A stretch of DNA of 64,000 nt. Source: Corynebacterium argentoratense DSM 44202. Lineage in GTDB: Bacteria; Actinomycetota; Actinomycetes; Mycobacteriales; Mycobacteriaceae. The translations under genes were made by a program, and so were the position numbers. Of this stretch, positions 1 to 9,164 are shown piece by piece; the first letter of the stretch is position 1, and each line of letters starts with the position of its first letter. Location of the stretch: contig NC_022198.1 of NCBI RefSeq assembly GCF_000590555.1, positions 1,070,583-1,134,582 on the forward strand. Reading direction: 5' to 3'. The notes beneath the pieces were generated by a model that did not search any database, was not told the origin of the DNA, and saw only the letters and a list, made by a program, of their open reading frames with translations.

Positions 1-861
1 GGGCACAAAGTCATTCAGCTGGTTCGAGGCGATGCCAAACCCGGACAACGCCATTGGACCCCCCAGCGCCCCGACCCAGATCTTCTTGATGATGTCGACG
101 TCCTTGTCCACCTAGCCGGGGAACCACTGCTAGGCCGTTTCAACGATGAGCATAAAAAAGCCATCTACGATTCCCGGGTGTATCCCACCTCCAAGCTCGC
201 TGAAGTCGTCGCATCTAGCCCTCGCTGCGCCACGATGGTGTGCGCCAGTTCGATCGGTTTCTACGGTGCAGACAGGGGCGAAGAAAAACTCAGCGAAGAC
301 TCTTCGGCTGGCGAGGGTTTTCTTGCCACAATGGTTCAAGACTGGGAAGACGCCTGCGAGCCCGCCCGGGAAGCCGGTAAACGCGTCGTCAACATTCGCA
401 CTGGCGTTATTCTGGCAGCCAACGGCGGAGTGCTAGCAGTACTCAAAATGCTCTTCAGCGCCGGTTTAGGCGGGCCTTTCGGAGAGCGGAACCCATGGTT
501 TTCTTGGATCAGCTTAGATGATCTGACAGATATTTACCTGCGGGCAGCCATAGACCCCGCGATTGAGGGGCCAGTCAACGCTACCGCCCCCAATCCCGTG
601 CCCAATACCAAGATGGTGTCCGCACTTGGTGCCGAGCTCAATCGTCCAACGATCATCCCGATTCCCTCGATCGGGCCCAAGCTGCTCCTGGGAACCGAAG
701 GTGCAGAAGAACTCGCGTTGGCCAACCAGCGTGTGCTTCCATCCCGCTACCTAGAACTAGGACACGAATTCAGACACAGCGCCATTGAAACCTGCCTCGC
801 CCACGAGCTGGGCGGCCAGGAACTGCTGAACAACGATCAAGGAAGCAACGATGCCGACTAA
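1..861 (+). CDS. TIGR01777-family SDR epimerase, 3' part (start outside window)
   Basis: The frame is open from base 1, so the N-terminal Rossmann glycine loop lies upstream of the window. The fragment shows the marks of the TIGR01777 (SDR39U1) NAD(P)-dependent epimerase family: HLAGEPL (fragment residues 37-43), SSIGFYG (about 80-86), RTGVIL followed by NGG, WFSWISLDDL, and GPVNATAPNPV before a C-terminal DUF1731-like segment ending ELGHEFRH. The substrate of this family is generally unknown, so only the fold and nucleotide use can be stated. The end overlaps the next gene by 11 bases, suggesting co-transcription and translational coupling with the YbjN-like pair. Confidence 0.85.
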   Translation, partial: GHKVIQLVRGDAKPGQRHWTPQRPDPDLLDDVDVLVHLAGEPLLGRFNDEHKKAIYDSRVYPTSKLAEVVASSPRCATMVCASSIGFYGADRGEEKLSEDSSAGEGFLATMVQDWEDACEPAREAGKRVVNIRTGVILAANGGVLAVLKMLFSAGLGGPFGERNPWFSWISLDDLTDIYLRAAIDPAIEGPVNATAPNPVPNTKMVSALGAELNRPTIIPIPSIGPKLLLGTEGAEELALANQRVLPSRYLELGHEFRHSAIETCLAHELGGQELLNNDQGSNDAD

Positions 862-1345
862 CTCCACCAATGATAGCGCCCACCCCGATGCTTGCACTCC
901 AGTAGATGCTGAGCGCATTCGAGCGTTCACATACAAGCTAGGCGTCACCGCAACACTCAACGGAAGCACCGTGGCCTACGCGTACCCGGAAGCAACCTTC
1001 GGCTTTTCCGTTCTAGACATTCCGCAGCAACCCCAGCAGCTGGTCAGCGAAGCCGTATGGTCTAGTGCTGTTCCCACACAAGATGCTCCCCTTGTTCTAG
1101 CGGCATGTAACGAGTGGAACCTCCACAACATCACCCCAGCATTGCATTTCATTGAACCTGGTGGGGACCACGCAGGTTACCTCGCATTGCGGATGCATCG
1201 TTCAGCGATCGTGGATGCGGGGTTAAGTGACAATCAACTCGGAGCTTTCATCACTACCACGATCGAACTTGGTCGGCGGTGCTGTGCATGGCTAGAAACC
1301 CAACTACCGAACGCCATCAATGCCGCTGATGTTAAAGGACAGTAA
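851..1345 (+). CDS. YbjN-domain protein, first of a tandem pair
   Basis: A 164-residue soluble protein with no signal peptide or membrane segment. The middle carries the ACNEWNLHNITPALHF stretch and the C-terminal half a helix rich in Leu and Cys (ELGRRCCAWLE), the pattern of YbjN (type III chaperone-like) domain proteins common in actinobacteria. The ATG lies inside the end of the epimerase gene, with the purine-rich AAGGAAG just upstream as ribosome site. Molecular function is unknown; the fold suggests a binding or chaperone role. The next gene, 5 bases away, is a diverged paralogue, so the two may form a heterodimer (inference). Confidence 0.7.
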   Translation: MPTNSTNDSAHPDACTPVDAERIRAFTYKLGVTATLNGSTVAYAYPEATFGFSVLDIPQQPQQLVSEAVWSSAVPTQDAPLVLAACNEWNLHNITPALHFIEPGGDHAGYLALRMHRSAIVDAGLSDNQLGAFITTTIELGRRCCAWLETQLPNAINAADVKGQ

Positions 1346-1350
1346 AAACC

Positions 1351-1848
1351 ATGACTGACTCTCACGCTAAGCCCAGCGCAGCAAGCTCTCCAGGAAACGT
1401 CGAAGTCACCATGCAAGGTCTGTGCGATGTCATGGGAAACTTCGGAGTGACGCTTCACACACACGAGGTTGAACAACCCGATGCCCCAGAGGCCATGCAT
1501 GCCCAAGTGGCCACGGCAAACCTCAACGGGTACAACATGTGCTTCGCGCTCATGGGTGGCGCATTCCTCGTTGTTAGGGCAGACCGCCAGTTAGACATCC
1601 CGAGCCAAGAAGGCGACCCTGTCCCCTACCTGGCATGCAACCAAGCTAACGCAATGGAGTTCGGCGCGAAATGCTGCATTTTCGACAGGGCAGACAACCT
1701 CCTGCTTCGGGTTGAACGAGAAACTATCATCGGTGCCGGGATGAATGATCAACAGCTAACCCAAGCCTTGCGCTCGAGCGTTGACTGCACGCTGCTGATC
1801 CAACAGCGCTTAGAACAAGCTATGCAGGCACTACGCGCAGCCGACTAA
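1351..1848 (+). CDS. YbjN-domain protein, second of a tandem pair
   Basis: A 165-residue protein paralogous in layout to the preceding gene. An N-terminal Ser/Ala-rich stretch is followed by a beta-rich middle (MCFALMGGAFLVVRAD), an ACNQANAMEFGAK segment matching the ACNEWNLHN region of the neighbour, and a C-terminal helix ending in LLIQQRLEQAMQALRA. It is the last gene of this plus-strand unit, 32 bases before a strong stem-loop terminator. I recognise the family but no function. An alternative reading as an unrelated hypothetical is less likely because the pairing with another YbjN-like gene is typical. Confidence 0.65.
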   Translation: MTDSHAKPSAASSPGNVEVTMQGLCDVMGNFGVTLHTHEVEQPDAPEAMHAQVATANLNGYNMCFALMGGAFLVVRADRQLDIPSQEGDPVPYLACNQANAMEFGAKCCIFDRADNLLLRVERETIIGAGMNDQQLTQALRSSVDCTLLIQQRLEQAMQALRAAD

Positions 1849-1880
1849 GGCAATGCCGCCTGTGCAGGCCACAACACGCT

Positions 1881-1920
1881 GAAGGGCCCTGGCTAGTTCC
1901 TCAACTAACCAGGGCCCTTC
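1881..1920. terminator. Bidirectional terminator between ybjN-like gene and nusB
   Basis: A 12-bp GC-rich perfect arm (GAAGGGCCCTGG paired with CCAGGGCCCTTC) extended by the partly paired CTAGTT/AACTA. It sits in the 82-base gap between two convergent genes and can serve both strands. T-runs are short, so efficiency is uncertain. Confidence 0.75.
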
Positions 1921-1930
1921 TCCATGCGCG

Positions 1931-2554
1931 TTATTCAGCGCTAGGTTGAACCTCTGCCTCAAAGTGGCCAGAATCGACGACCGGTTCGGATTCTGCAGCG
2001 GACTCGACGAGCTCAACATCATCTGCCTCAAACTCACCAGGGAGCTCAGTGACAGTATTCAGAGCACGGGCATCCAAAACCTCATCACTACGCTTAGCCA
2101 TGGCATCGAGCACAGCATTGACGTAGTCAGGGGCGACCACGGTGGAGTACTGGGTAGCCAGCTCCACGGCTTCGGTCAGCGACACCGCAGCATCGACCTC
2201 GTCGTTGTACAGCAACTCCCAGGCGCACACGCGCAGGATAGCGCGGTCCATGGCGGGGATGCGTTCCAGAGTCCACTCAGCGGACAAGTGCGTCGAAATA
2301 GCGTCGTCCACAGCATCCAGCTGAGTAGCTACACCGGTCACGATCTCCCGGGTGTAGGGACGGACTGGAGCTGTTTCGGGAATCGGAAGCGAAGACAGGG
2401 TCTCGCGATCCTGAACGATAGCCACAGGGTCGATATCGCGAAGTTCCGCTTCATAGACAATCTCGACTGCGTGCGCGCGGGCACGGTAGCGTGAGCCCCG
2501 GCGGCGTTGCCGCGGAACGCGGCTGGACTGTTGATCCACCTGTGAATTCTCCAC
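1931..2554 (-). CDS. nusB: Transcription antitermination factor NusB
   Basis: A 207-residue NusB. It should bind boxA RNA with NusE (S10) during rRNA transcription. Visible marks are the Arg-rich N-terminus (QRRRGSRYRARAHAVEIVYEAEL), the helix LERIPAMDRAILRVCAWELLY, EAVELATQYS and the family signature APDYVNAVLDAMAK. Beyond about residue 150 there is a 50-residue acidic tail rich in Glu, Asp and Val that the roughly 140-residue enterobacterial protein lacks; such tails occur in corynebacterial homologues. It is the last gene of the aro-efp unit, 2 bases after efp. Confidence 0.95.
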   Translation of the reverse strand: MENSQVDQQSSRVPRQRRRGSRYRARAHAVEIVYEAELRDIDPVAIVQDRETLSSLPIPETAPVRPYTREIVTGVATQLDAVDDAISTHLSAEWTLERIPAMDRAILRVCAWELLYNDEVDAAVSLTEAVELATQYSTVVAPDYVNAVLDAMAKRSDEVLDARALNTVTELPGEFEADDVELVESAAESEPVVDSGHFEAEVQPSAE

Positions 2555-2556
2555 GC

Positions 2557-3120
2557 TTAGTTGTTCACGCGGGAGAGGTACTCACCCGTGCGGGTGTCAA
2601 CCTTCAAAACGTTGCCGGTTTCGATGAACAGCGGAACCTGAATCTCTGCACCGGTCTCGAGGGTAGCGGGCTTGGTACCGCCAGTCGAGCGGTCACCCTG
2701 CAGGCCGGGGTCGGTGTGTTCGACCTTGAGCTCGACGGAGATCGGGAGCTCAGCGAAAAGGGGTTCACCTTCGTGGAAGGAAACCTGGACGGTGGTCTCT
2801 TCGAGGAGGAATCGGCCGGCGTCACCGAAGAGGTGGGGTGCTAGTTCGATCTGCTCGTAGGTCTTGGTGTCCATGACGACGAAGCTGGTGCCATCGTTGT
2901 AGAGGTACTGCATGTCGCGGCGGTCAACCGTTGCGGTCTCTACCTTCACACCAGCATTGAAGGTCTTGTCGGTCACCTTGCCGGAGACAACGTCCTTGAG
3001 CTTGGTGCGCACGAAAGCGGGACCTTTACCCGGCTTGACATGCTGGAATTCGATGATCTGCTGAAGCTTGTTGTCGATCTTAAGCACGAGACCGTTTTTG
3101 AAGTCGGCGGTGGTTGCCAC
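2557..3120 (-). CDS. efp: Translation elongation factor P
   Basis: EF-P of 187 residues, the usual length. It relieves ribosomes stalled on polyproline by reaching the peptidyl-transferase centre. The N-terminal KOW-like domain carries [15 protein letters not shown], where the Lys of PGKG is the loop-tip residue modified in some bacteria; no modification enzyme is seen here. Two OB-like domains follow and the end [12 protein letters not shown] is typical. A good ribosome site (AGAGGGAG) precedes the ATG, and a TTATAT hexamer in the 47-base gap after pepQ may be an internal promoter. Confidence 0.97.
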   Translation of the reverse strand: MATTADFKNGLVLKIDNKLQQIIEFQHVKPGKGPAFVRTKLKDVVSGKVTDKTFNAGVKVETATVDRRDMQYLYNDGTSFVVMDTKTYEQIELAPHLFGDAGRFLLEETTVQVSFHEGEPLFAELPISVELKVEHTDPGLQGDRSTGGTKPATLETGAEIQVPLFIETGNVLKVDTRTGEYLSRVNN

Positions 3121-3167
3121 TGGCTGAAACTCCCTCTATATAAGTATTAAAAAACCAAGACGCTACT

Positions 3168-4280
3168 CTACACGATGCGCAGCTCTTTGCCGACTTTCGT
3201 GATGATTTCCGGTGCACCTTCCCGAATGATCAGGGTGTCCTCAATGCGGACTCCCCCGCGGCCGGGCACGTAAATCCCGGGTTCGATGGTCAGCGTCATA
3301 CCTGGTTCGAGCTCGCTGGTACCTTTGCGGTTCGAAGCATAGGGCGCTTCGTGTACGTCCAGCCCAATGCCATGTCCGGTGGAGTGCACGAAATACTCGC
3401 CATAACCTGCATCATTGATGACGTCGCGGGCTGCCGCGTCAACGTCCGTCAGCGGCGTTCCGGGAGTGGACGCCTCAACGCCGGCAAGCTGAGCGGCCAG
3501 CACGACGTCATAAATTTCCTTCAGGAATGGGTCGGGTTGGCCGATAGCAAGGGTGCGAGTCATATCCGAGTTGAAACCGCGATCGTGTGCGCCGAAGTCG
3601 ATTGTGACAAGGTCGCCTTGTTCCAGGATTCGGTCGCCCGCCCCGTGGTGGGGCTTGGCGGAGTTAGGTCCCGAGGCGACGATGGTGTCGAAACTAGGGT
3701 GCTCGGCACCGAGTACTCGCATCCGGTACTCGAGGTCGGCAGCTACCTGGCGTTCGCTACGGCCCGCAGCTACTTCGCCAGCGGCCAACATGTCTTCGAA
3801 AGCCTGAGATGCGAGTGCTGCGACACCCCGCAGGCGCTCTAGCTCCAAGGGATCTTTGCGCAGGCGGATTTCTTCGATGACACCGGAAATCGGGACCAGT
3901 GTGATGTCCTCGGGTGCAGCCTCTTGTAGTGCCTCGAGTTGTTTGACGCTGACGAAATCTGCCTCGAATGCGACCCTACGCGGCCCGGTGATCCTGCTGA
4001 GCAATTCCAGGTCAACAGCCTTGGTTGCGATGACTTTTTCGAGGTCTGGAACCTCTTCTTCGATCTGGGTCAGGTAGCGGCCATCGGTCGCGATTGTTGC
4101 GGAGAGGTCTTTGTTGAGCAGCACGGCCCCATTGGAACCGCTGAAGTTAGACAGGTAGCGAACGTGTTTGAGGTGCGTCACCAGCACTGTGTCGATCCGT
4201 AACGCAGCCAATTGCGCGGCGAGGGCACGCCTGCGGTTGGAAAAGCGGGTGTCTGCAAGCATCGTCATCGTGGGGTCCAT
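3168..4280 (-). CDS. pepQ: Xaa-Pro aminopeptidase / prolidase family (M24)
   Basis: An M24 metallopeptidase of about 370 residues that should cleave Xaa-Pro bonds in the cytoplasm using two metal ions. The five ligand sites are visible: ITIDFGAHDRGFNSDMTRTL (two Asp), HSTGHGIGLDVHE (His), TIEPGIY (Glu) and GVRIEDT (Glu). The reading frame stays open to 4337 and would overlap aroQ. I chose the ATG at 4280 (product beginning MDPTMTMLADTRF), since family members begin close to the ADTRF stretch; ATGs at 4268 and 4262 are alternatives. It lies between aroQ and efp, the usual order in Mycobacteriales. Confidence 0.9.
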   Translation of the reverse strand: MDPTMTMLADTRFSNRRRALAAQLAALRIDTVLVTHLKHVRYLSNFSGSNGAVLLNKDLSATIATDGRYLTQIEEEVPDLEKVIATKAVDLELLSRITGPRRVAFEADFVSVKQLEALQEAAPEDITLVPISGVIEEIRLRKDPLELERLRGVAALASQAFEDMLAAGEVAAGRSERQVAADLEYRMRVLGAEHPSFDTIVASGPNSAKPHHGAGDRILEQGDLVTIDFGAHDRGFNSDMTRTLAIGQPDPFLKEIYDVVLAAQLAGVEASTPGTPLTDVDAAARDVINDAGYGEYFVHSTGHGIGLDVHEAPYASNRKGTSELEPGMTLTIEPGIYVPGRGGVRIEDTLIIREGAPEIITKVGKELRIV

Positions 4281-4320
4281 TCTTTCAGAGGTTGTGGCTA
4301 AAGTGCGGGCTAGTGGTGCA

Positions 4321-4758
4321 CTAGTTAGCGTCGGCACATAAGTAACGCAATGCTAACTCATATCCCTGGGTGCCGCATCCAGCGATCACTGCGCGGGCGA
4401 TCGGGCTCAGGTAACTGTGGTGGCGGAAGGGTTCGCGGGCGTGCACATTGGAGATATGCACCTCCACAAAACCCTGACCGTCAGCGATCTCCGCCAGCGC
4501 ATCCCGCAGCGCGACCGACGTGTGTGTAAAGCCGCCGGGGTTGATGATCACCGCAGCCTGCTTGTCGGCAGCCTCATGCACGGCGTCGATCAAGACGCCC
4601 TCGTGATTGCTTTGCACGCAGACGAGCTCCGCGCCAAGCTCTTCGGCGCGCTGCTGCATCCCCTCGAGGACGTCCTCAAGGGTGGTGGTGCCGTAGATGT
4701 CCGGCTGGCGCTTGCCCAACCGGTCGAGGTTTGGTCCATTGAGTACGTAAATCAGCAT
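4321..4758 (-). CDS. aroQ: Type II 3-dehydroquinate dehydratase
   Basis: About 145 residues, the size of the dodecameric type II enzyme that removes water from 3-dehydroquinate (third step of the shikimate pathway). Visible are [17 protein letters not shown] with the active-site Arg and Tyr of the flexible lid, [17 protein letters not shown], and [20 protein letters not shown] holding the catalytic His. I chose the ATG at 4758, preceded by AAGGAACCGC, over the in-frame GTG at 4773. It follows aroB by 44 bases in the same transcription unit. Confidence 0.95.
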   Translation of the reverse strand: MLIYVLNGPNLDRLGKRQPDIYGTTTLEDVLEGMQQRAEELGAELVCVQSNHEGVLIDAVHEAADKQAAVIINPGGFTHTSVALRDALAEIADGQGFVEVHISNVHAREPFRHHSYLSPIARAVIAGCGTQGYELALRYLCADAN

Positions 4759-4802
4759 GCGGTTCCTTAACACTGGAAAATGTTCACGGGCGTATGTGTG
4801 GG

Positions 4803-5879
4803 TCAGTCGGCTAAGGCCGCGTAAGCGTTGCGAAGTTCGTCGAGGTTGGCGTCCTCAATGCGGGTGGTTTCGCCGACATCGGTCAGTGCAACGAAACGGA
4901 TGTGTCCATCGCGGTTCTTCTTATCACGTCCCATTGCGTTTAGTAGCTCATCGAAGCAGCCTTGCTCGTAGGTGGTGGGCAGCCCTATCCCCTGGAGCAG
5001 TGTTCGGTGTCGCTGCAGCAAAGCGTCGTCGATCAAGCCGCGGCCATGCGCAAGGTTGGCCACAAACATCATGCCTACGGCGACAGCACGACCGTGACGC
5101 CATTGGAACTGTTCGCGCAGTTCGACAGCGTGCCCAAACGTGTGGCCATAGTTCAGGATTTCCCGAAGGCCCGATTCCTTCAGGTCGCTCGCCACAACAC
5201 TGGCCTTGACCGCCACACTGCGCTCAATCAGTTCTGGCAGGTAGCCGTCAACACGCAAGCAGGCCTGCGGATCGGTTTCGTAGCGTTCCAGGATCACGGG
5301 GTCAGCGATGAAACCGGTCTTGATAATCTCCGCCGAACCAGCAACGAGTTCTTCCTTCGGGAGGGTTGCAATAGCATCCAGGTCAATGAACACCGCATAG
5401 GGTTCGTGGAAGGAGCCGACCAGGTTTTTACCTGCCGCAGTGTTGATTCCTGTCTTGCCGCCGACCGCGGCGTCAACCATTGCAAGCAGCGTGGTCGGGA
5501 CCTGGATCACCTTGATTCCACGCATCCAGGTTGCAGCGACGAAACCAGCAAGGTCTGTGGCTGCTCCCCCACCGAAACCAATAATGACGTCGCGTCGCCC
5601 AAAGTTTGCAGCACCCAAAGCGTCCCACAGGGTTGCGCACGTGCTGACGGTCTTCGCAGCCTCTGCGTCGGGGATTGGCAGCATATGGCATTCCAAGCCG
5701 CACTGTTCAATCGCAGCCTTTAGACGGAACAATAGATCGGTAGCTCCCCCCGGCTGATGAATAATAGCCACCTTGGTTGCACCCGGTGCCTTGGCAGCAC
5801 ATTCAGCGATGCGCGGAGCCAGGCCATGCTCAATAACAACCTCGTAGGGCGAAGCGGAGCTAACGTTAACGATCGACAT
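4803..5879 (-). CDS. aroB: 3-dehydroquinate synthase
   Basis: A 358-residue AroB that converts DAHP to 3-dehydroquinate with NAD+ and a divalent metal. The NAD-binding [21 protein letters not shown], the [19 protein letters not shown] loop and the metal-binding [12 protein letters not shown] are all intact. The ATG lies within the end of aroK (14-base overlap), implying coupled translation with the kinase two steps later in the pathway. Length and motifs are normal. Confidence 0.97.
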   Translation of the reverse strand: MSIVNVSSASPYEVVIEHGLAPRIAECAAKAPGATKVAIIHQPGGATDLLFRLKAAIEQCGLECHMLPIPDAEAAKTVSTCATLWDALGAANFGRRDVIIGFGGGAATDLAGFVAATWMRGIKVIQVPTTLLAMVDAAVGGKTGINTAAGKNLVGSFHEPYAVFIDLDAIATLPKEELVAGSAEIIKTGFIADPVILERYETDPQACLRVDGYLPELIERSVAVKASVVASDLKESGLREILNYGHTFGHAVELREQFQWRHGRAVAVGMMFVANLAHGRGLIDDALLQRHRTLLQGIGLPTTYEQGCFDELLNAMGRDKKNRDGHIRFVALTDVGETTRIEDANLDELRNAYAALAD

Positions 5880-6420
5880 GGCCGTCCTTTACTGAATCCT
5901 TTTGTGAGTCTTTCACTGCGTCAAGATGCGCAAGAATATCGGCAACAATTGCCTGGGGCCGCTTGCCATCAGTGCGCACGCGGTAACCCGAAACGGAGGA
6001 ATACAAGGGACGACGCTGTTCGTGGAGCATCCGGTAGCGAGCCTCAGGATCATCGGCCGCCAAGACCGGACGGGAAGTGTCGTTGGCTGTACGGCGCACG
6101 CCTTCCTCCACGCTGACATCAATCCACGCGACGTCATGATCCAACAACAATTCACGGGTGCGTTCAGTAAGCACCGCCCCGCCGCCTAAGGACAACACAC
6201 CGCCCATCGTCAGGGCCTCAGCGATAACTTCTGCTTCGACCTCACGGAATTTCTCCTCGCCCAAAGAACTAAAAACCTCGGAGCAGGGGGAGGAAAAACG
6301 CCGCTCGATCAACACATCAGAATCAACACAGGCGACATTAAGCGCGGTGGCCAAACGACGACCAATAGTCGTCTTGCCAGAACCCGGCATGCCGACCAAC
6401 ACCACTATAGGTTTAGGCAT
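5866..6420 (-). CDS. aroK: Shikimate kinase
   Basis: A 184-residue P-loop kinase that phosphorylates shikimate at the 3-hydroxyl. Walker A is [11 protein letters not shown] (residues about 9-19), the shikimate-binding Asp sits in [12 protein letters not shown] and the GGG loop in LSLGGGAVL; the lid Arg region is RPVLAADD. The last roughly 15 residues are a charged tail ([11 protein letters not shown]) that runs into the aroB start. It follows aroC by 22 bases with a recognisable ribosome site (TAGGAG). Confidence 0.96.
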   Translation of the reverse strand: MPKPIVVLVGMPGSGKTTIGRRLATALNVACVDSDVLIERRFSSPCSEVFSSLGEEKFREVEAEVIAEALTMGGVLSLGGGAVLTERTRELLLDHDVAWIDVSVEEGVRRTANDTSRPVLAADDPEARYRMLHEQRRPLYSSVSGYRVRTDGKRPQAIVADILAHLDAVKDSQKDSVKDGHVDR

Positions 6421-6442
6421 CTTCCATCACTCCTAGGAGAAC

Positions 6443-7663
6443 CTATACACCGTTGTCGAAACGGAGACGACGATGAGTTTCCTCAAGATAGCTATTAATG
6501 TTCCGGCGGATTTCAGCAAGGCTGTCGCCACCAAACTTGGCTAGCACAGCGCGCGCCAGCACCAACGCAACCATTGCCTCCGCCACAACACCAGCGGCAG
6601 GAACCGCGCACACATCAGAGCGCTGATGAATCGCGGAAGCAGGCTGCCCAGTGGCCATATCCACCGTCTTCAACGCGCGTGGCACCGTGGAAATAGGCTT
6701 CATCGCAGCACGCACGATAAGGGGCTGACCATTGGTCATTCCACCTTCCAGCCCGCCTGCACGGTTCGTTAGTCGCGTAACCGACGCGGCGTCATCAGTA
6801 CGCACCATTTCGTCATGAGCCTCAGAACCACGACGACGCGCTTCCTCGAAACCGTCGCCGATCTCGACGCCCTTAATGGCTTGGATGCCCATAACTGCGG
6901 CAGCAAGCTGTGCATCCAGACGATCCTCGCCGCTGATATGCGAACCCAGCCCAATCGGCAGGCCATCAACGACAACCTCAACAATGCCACCGAGGGTGTC
7001 CCCGGCCTTCTTCGCAGCCTCGATCTGCTCCACCATGGATTGCTCCGCCACAGCATCTGCGGCACGCACCGGTGAATTATCGATGACTTCAAGCAGATCA
7101 AAAGTCGGGGTCGGACCGGAATAGGGCTCAGAGCGGCCGATAGACAACACGTGGCTGAAAACCTCGACGCCCAAAGCCTCCCGCAAAAAATTGCGAGCGA
7201 CTGTTGCCGCAGCAACACGGGCGGCGGTCTCGCGGGCAGATGCGCGCTCCAACACTGGGCGGGCCTCGTCAAAGCCGTACTTCAGCATGCCGGAAAAATC
7301 AGCATGCCCCGGCCGAGGCCGTGTCAGCGACGCCCCGCGTCCAGATTCCATCGCCGCGCGGACCTCAGCGTCCTTCATGTCGATCGGGTCGGGCGACATG
7401 ATGGTCGTCCACTTGGGCCACTCGGTGTTACCGATCATGATCGCAATGGGGCTGCCCAAGGTCAGGCCGTGACGAATGCCCGCCAGAAGGGTGAGCTCAT
7501 CGGCCTCAAACTTCATGCGAGCACCACGCCCATAACCCAACTTGCGGCGCGCAAGCTGGTACGAGATGTCCTCGCGGGTAATGGGAACACCTGCGGGCAT
7601 GTGTTCGATCGTGGTGATGAGTGCTTGTCCGTGCGATTCGCCGGCAGTTGTCCATCGAAGCAT
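6443..7663 (-). CDS. aroC: Chorismate synthase
   Basis: A 406-residue FMN-dependent chorismate synthase, the last common step to aromatic amino acids, menaquinone and folate. Family signatures are present in order: GESHGQALI at the N-terminus, [18 protein letters not shown] (about 110-127), the middle [25 protein letters not shown], and [20 protein letters not shown] near the C-terminus. It starts 5 bases after the prepilin peptidase stop and is followed by aroK, aroB and aroQ. Confidence 0.97.
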   Translation of the reverse strand: MLRWTTAGESHGQALITTIEHMPAGVPITREDISYQLARRKLGYGRGARMKFEADELTLLAGIRHGLTLGSPIAIMIGNTEWPKWTTIMSPDPIDMKDAEVRAAMESGRGASLTRPRPGHADFSGMLKYGFDEARPVLERASARETAARVAAATVARNFLREALGVEVFSHVLSIGRSEPYSGPTPTFDLLEVIDNSPVRAADAVAEQSMVEQIEAAKKAGDTLGGIVEVVVDGLPIGLGSHISGEDRLDAQLAAAVMGIQAIKGVEIGDGFEEARRRGSEAHDEMVRTDDAASVTRLTNRAGGLEGGMTNGQPLIVRAAMKPISTVPRALKTVDMATGQPASAIHQRSDVCAVPAAGVVAEAMVALVLARAVLAKFGGDSLAEIRRNINSYLEETHRRLRFDNGV

Positions 7664-7668
7664 GTGCG

Positions 7669-8202
7669 CTATTGTCTCACGAAGCCGGGAGCGAGTGCAT
7701 CAATGGGGGCTCCCCACCCCAAACCATAAGCCGCCACCCCCAGTGCAGCCAGCAGCATCATCGGTCCGTGAGCGACCGTTGCCCTGCGCGTCACTACACC
7801 CACAAGGACCGTCAGCAGTTGCGCAACAACGATGGCCACAAACACGGCCTCGGGTGATACGGCTGCGGCCAAAGTGCCGGTAGAGAAGCCCAATTTAATG
7901 TCCCCTGCGCCGAACGCAGCCGAATATGCCGCGGCGCGGCGAGCAGACCGAGCACTCCTGCGTACGCGCCTGCGCAGGCGGCTCAGAGCGCGCATCAACG
8001 CGTACAGGCCAGCCCACACCAGGCCGCCAAGCAGCCAGCGTGGATTGCCCGTGCCCACAGACACAACGAGCGCGACAATCGCCCCAGTGTATGTTCCGAT
8101 ATTCGGTAAACGCCGGCGCATGATGTCATATGCGCTGAGCACAACGGCCCACACCACCACGCAGGTCGCCGCCCCCACCATCACCCACCCAGGAACATCC
8201 AC
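7669..8202 (-). CDS. A24-family prepilin peptidase-like membrane protease
   Basis: A 177-residue, strongly hydrophobic protein with about five membrane segments. The two catalytic Asp regions of type IV prepilin peptidases are visible: [11 protein letters not shown] near residue 26 and FGAGDIKLG in the second half (the GxGD motif). It lacks the N-terminal methyltransferase domain, like TadV/FlaK-type enzymes. An unusual Arg/Ala-rich cytoplasmic loop ([18 protein letters not shown]) precedes the second Asp. No pilin or Tad gene is in the window, so substrates must be encoded elsewhere. It lies between aroE and aroC with gaps of 3 and 5 bases, an arrangement I also know from mycobacteria. Confidence 0.85.
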   Translation of the reverse strand: MDVPGWVMVGAATCVVVWAVVLSAYDIMRRRLPNIGTYTGAIVALVVSVGTGNPRWLLGGLVWAGLYALMRALSRLRRRVRRSARSARRAAAYSAAFGAGDIKLGFSTGTLAAAVSPEAVFVAIVVAQLLTVLVGVVTRRATVAHGPMMLLAALGVAAYGLGWGAPIDALAPGFVRQ

Positions 8203-8205
8203 GAA

Positions 8206-9129
8206 CTACTCCGCAGTGCCCAGGTGGTGATCCAAAGCTGCACGCATCTCAACCCGCGGGGCATCCACGCCCGTGAACAACTCGAATTGCTCAAAGGCCT
8301 GGTGGGCAAGCATCGCGTGACCCCCCACCGCTGCCCACCCAGCTGCCCGCGCCGCGAGCACCAGAGGGGTAGGCCACGGGTCGTAGATCACATCGAAAAC
8401 CGGCGCCTGCGCCAAGGCCTGCTCCATACCCTGCAACGCCACGGAGGGCACCGTGGAGACAACCAGTGCCGCTCCCCTGACCAACTCCGTCAACCCCTGT
8501 TGGTCCTGCGAGGGCCCTGGAGCGTCCGACCACAGTTCATCGAAGGTATGGAAACGCATCCGCAGCCCGGCGGCCTCAACAACGTCACGCAAATCATCGG
8601 ACTTATCGCTTCGATTAATGACGTCGACTTCGGCAACGCCGAAATCATTGCCCAGGCTGTACAACACCGGCCTGACCGTTCCGCCCCCACCAATGACCAC
8701 GACACGGGAGCCTTCCATATCTCGCGAAGCCTCGCCCTCAGCACCCGACCAGAGTTCCTCAATCGCGCCCCGTACGCCCGCGACGTCAGTATTGGTGGCA
8801 AACCACCCCGAGCCATCCCGCACCAGAGTGTTCGCAGCACCAACTGTACGGGCCACATCACTGACGCAATCGGCGCACTCCAAAGCGGCGAATTTTGCCG
8901 GCATGGTCACAGACAGGCCCCGAACCCCTTGCCCGAGCCCCTCAAGGAAACCCGAGAGTCCCTCCCCTGTGTGCTCTACCCGACCATACGACCACTGGGA
9001 ATCAATGCCCGCAGCTGCATAGCCGGCGTTATGCAGCAGCGGCGATAGTGAGTGCGCAATAGGGCTACCGAGCACCGCAGCTCGACGCGGCGTCATCAAA
9101 TGAAAAAGATCATCAGAGGCTGTCGACAT
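8206..9129 (-). CDS. aroE: Shikimate dehydrogenase family protein
   Basis: A 307-residue NADP-dependent reductase of 3-dehydroshikimate. The substrate site is seen in GSPIAHSLSPLLHNAGY, the VTMPAKF loop (NVTxPxK in other members), GAANTLV and ATNTDVAGV. The dinucleotide loop is VIGGGGTVRPVLYSLG. It is about 35 residues longer than the E. coli enzyme, mostly through loops such as DAPGPSQDQQG. The TMPAKF departure from NVTxPxK means a quinate/shikimate dehydrogenase specificity cannot be excluded. It follows mltG by 35 bases. Confidence 0.92.
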   Translation of the reverse strand: MSTASDDLFHLMTPRRAAVLGSPIAHSLSPLLHNAGYAAAGIDSQWSYGRVEHTGEGLSGFLEGLGQGVRGLSVTMPAKFAALECADCVSDVARTVGAANTLVRDGSGWFATNTDVAGVRGAIEELWSGAEGEASRDMEGSRVVVIGGGGTVRPVLYSLGNDFGVAEVDVINRSDKSDDLRDVVEAAGLRMRFHTFDELWSDAPGPSQDQQGLTELVRGAALVVSTVPSVALQGMEQALAQAPVFDVIYDPWPTPLVLAARAAGWAAVGGHAMLAHQAFEQFELFTGVDAPRVEMRAALDHHLGTAE

Positions 9130-9164
9130 GACAAAAGTGTATCCTGCCGCCGACGCTAAAGACC

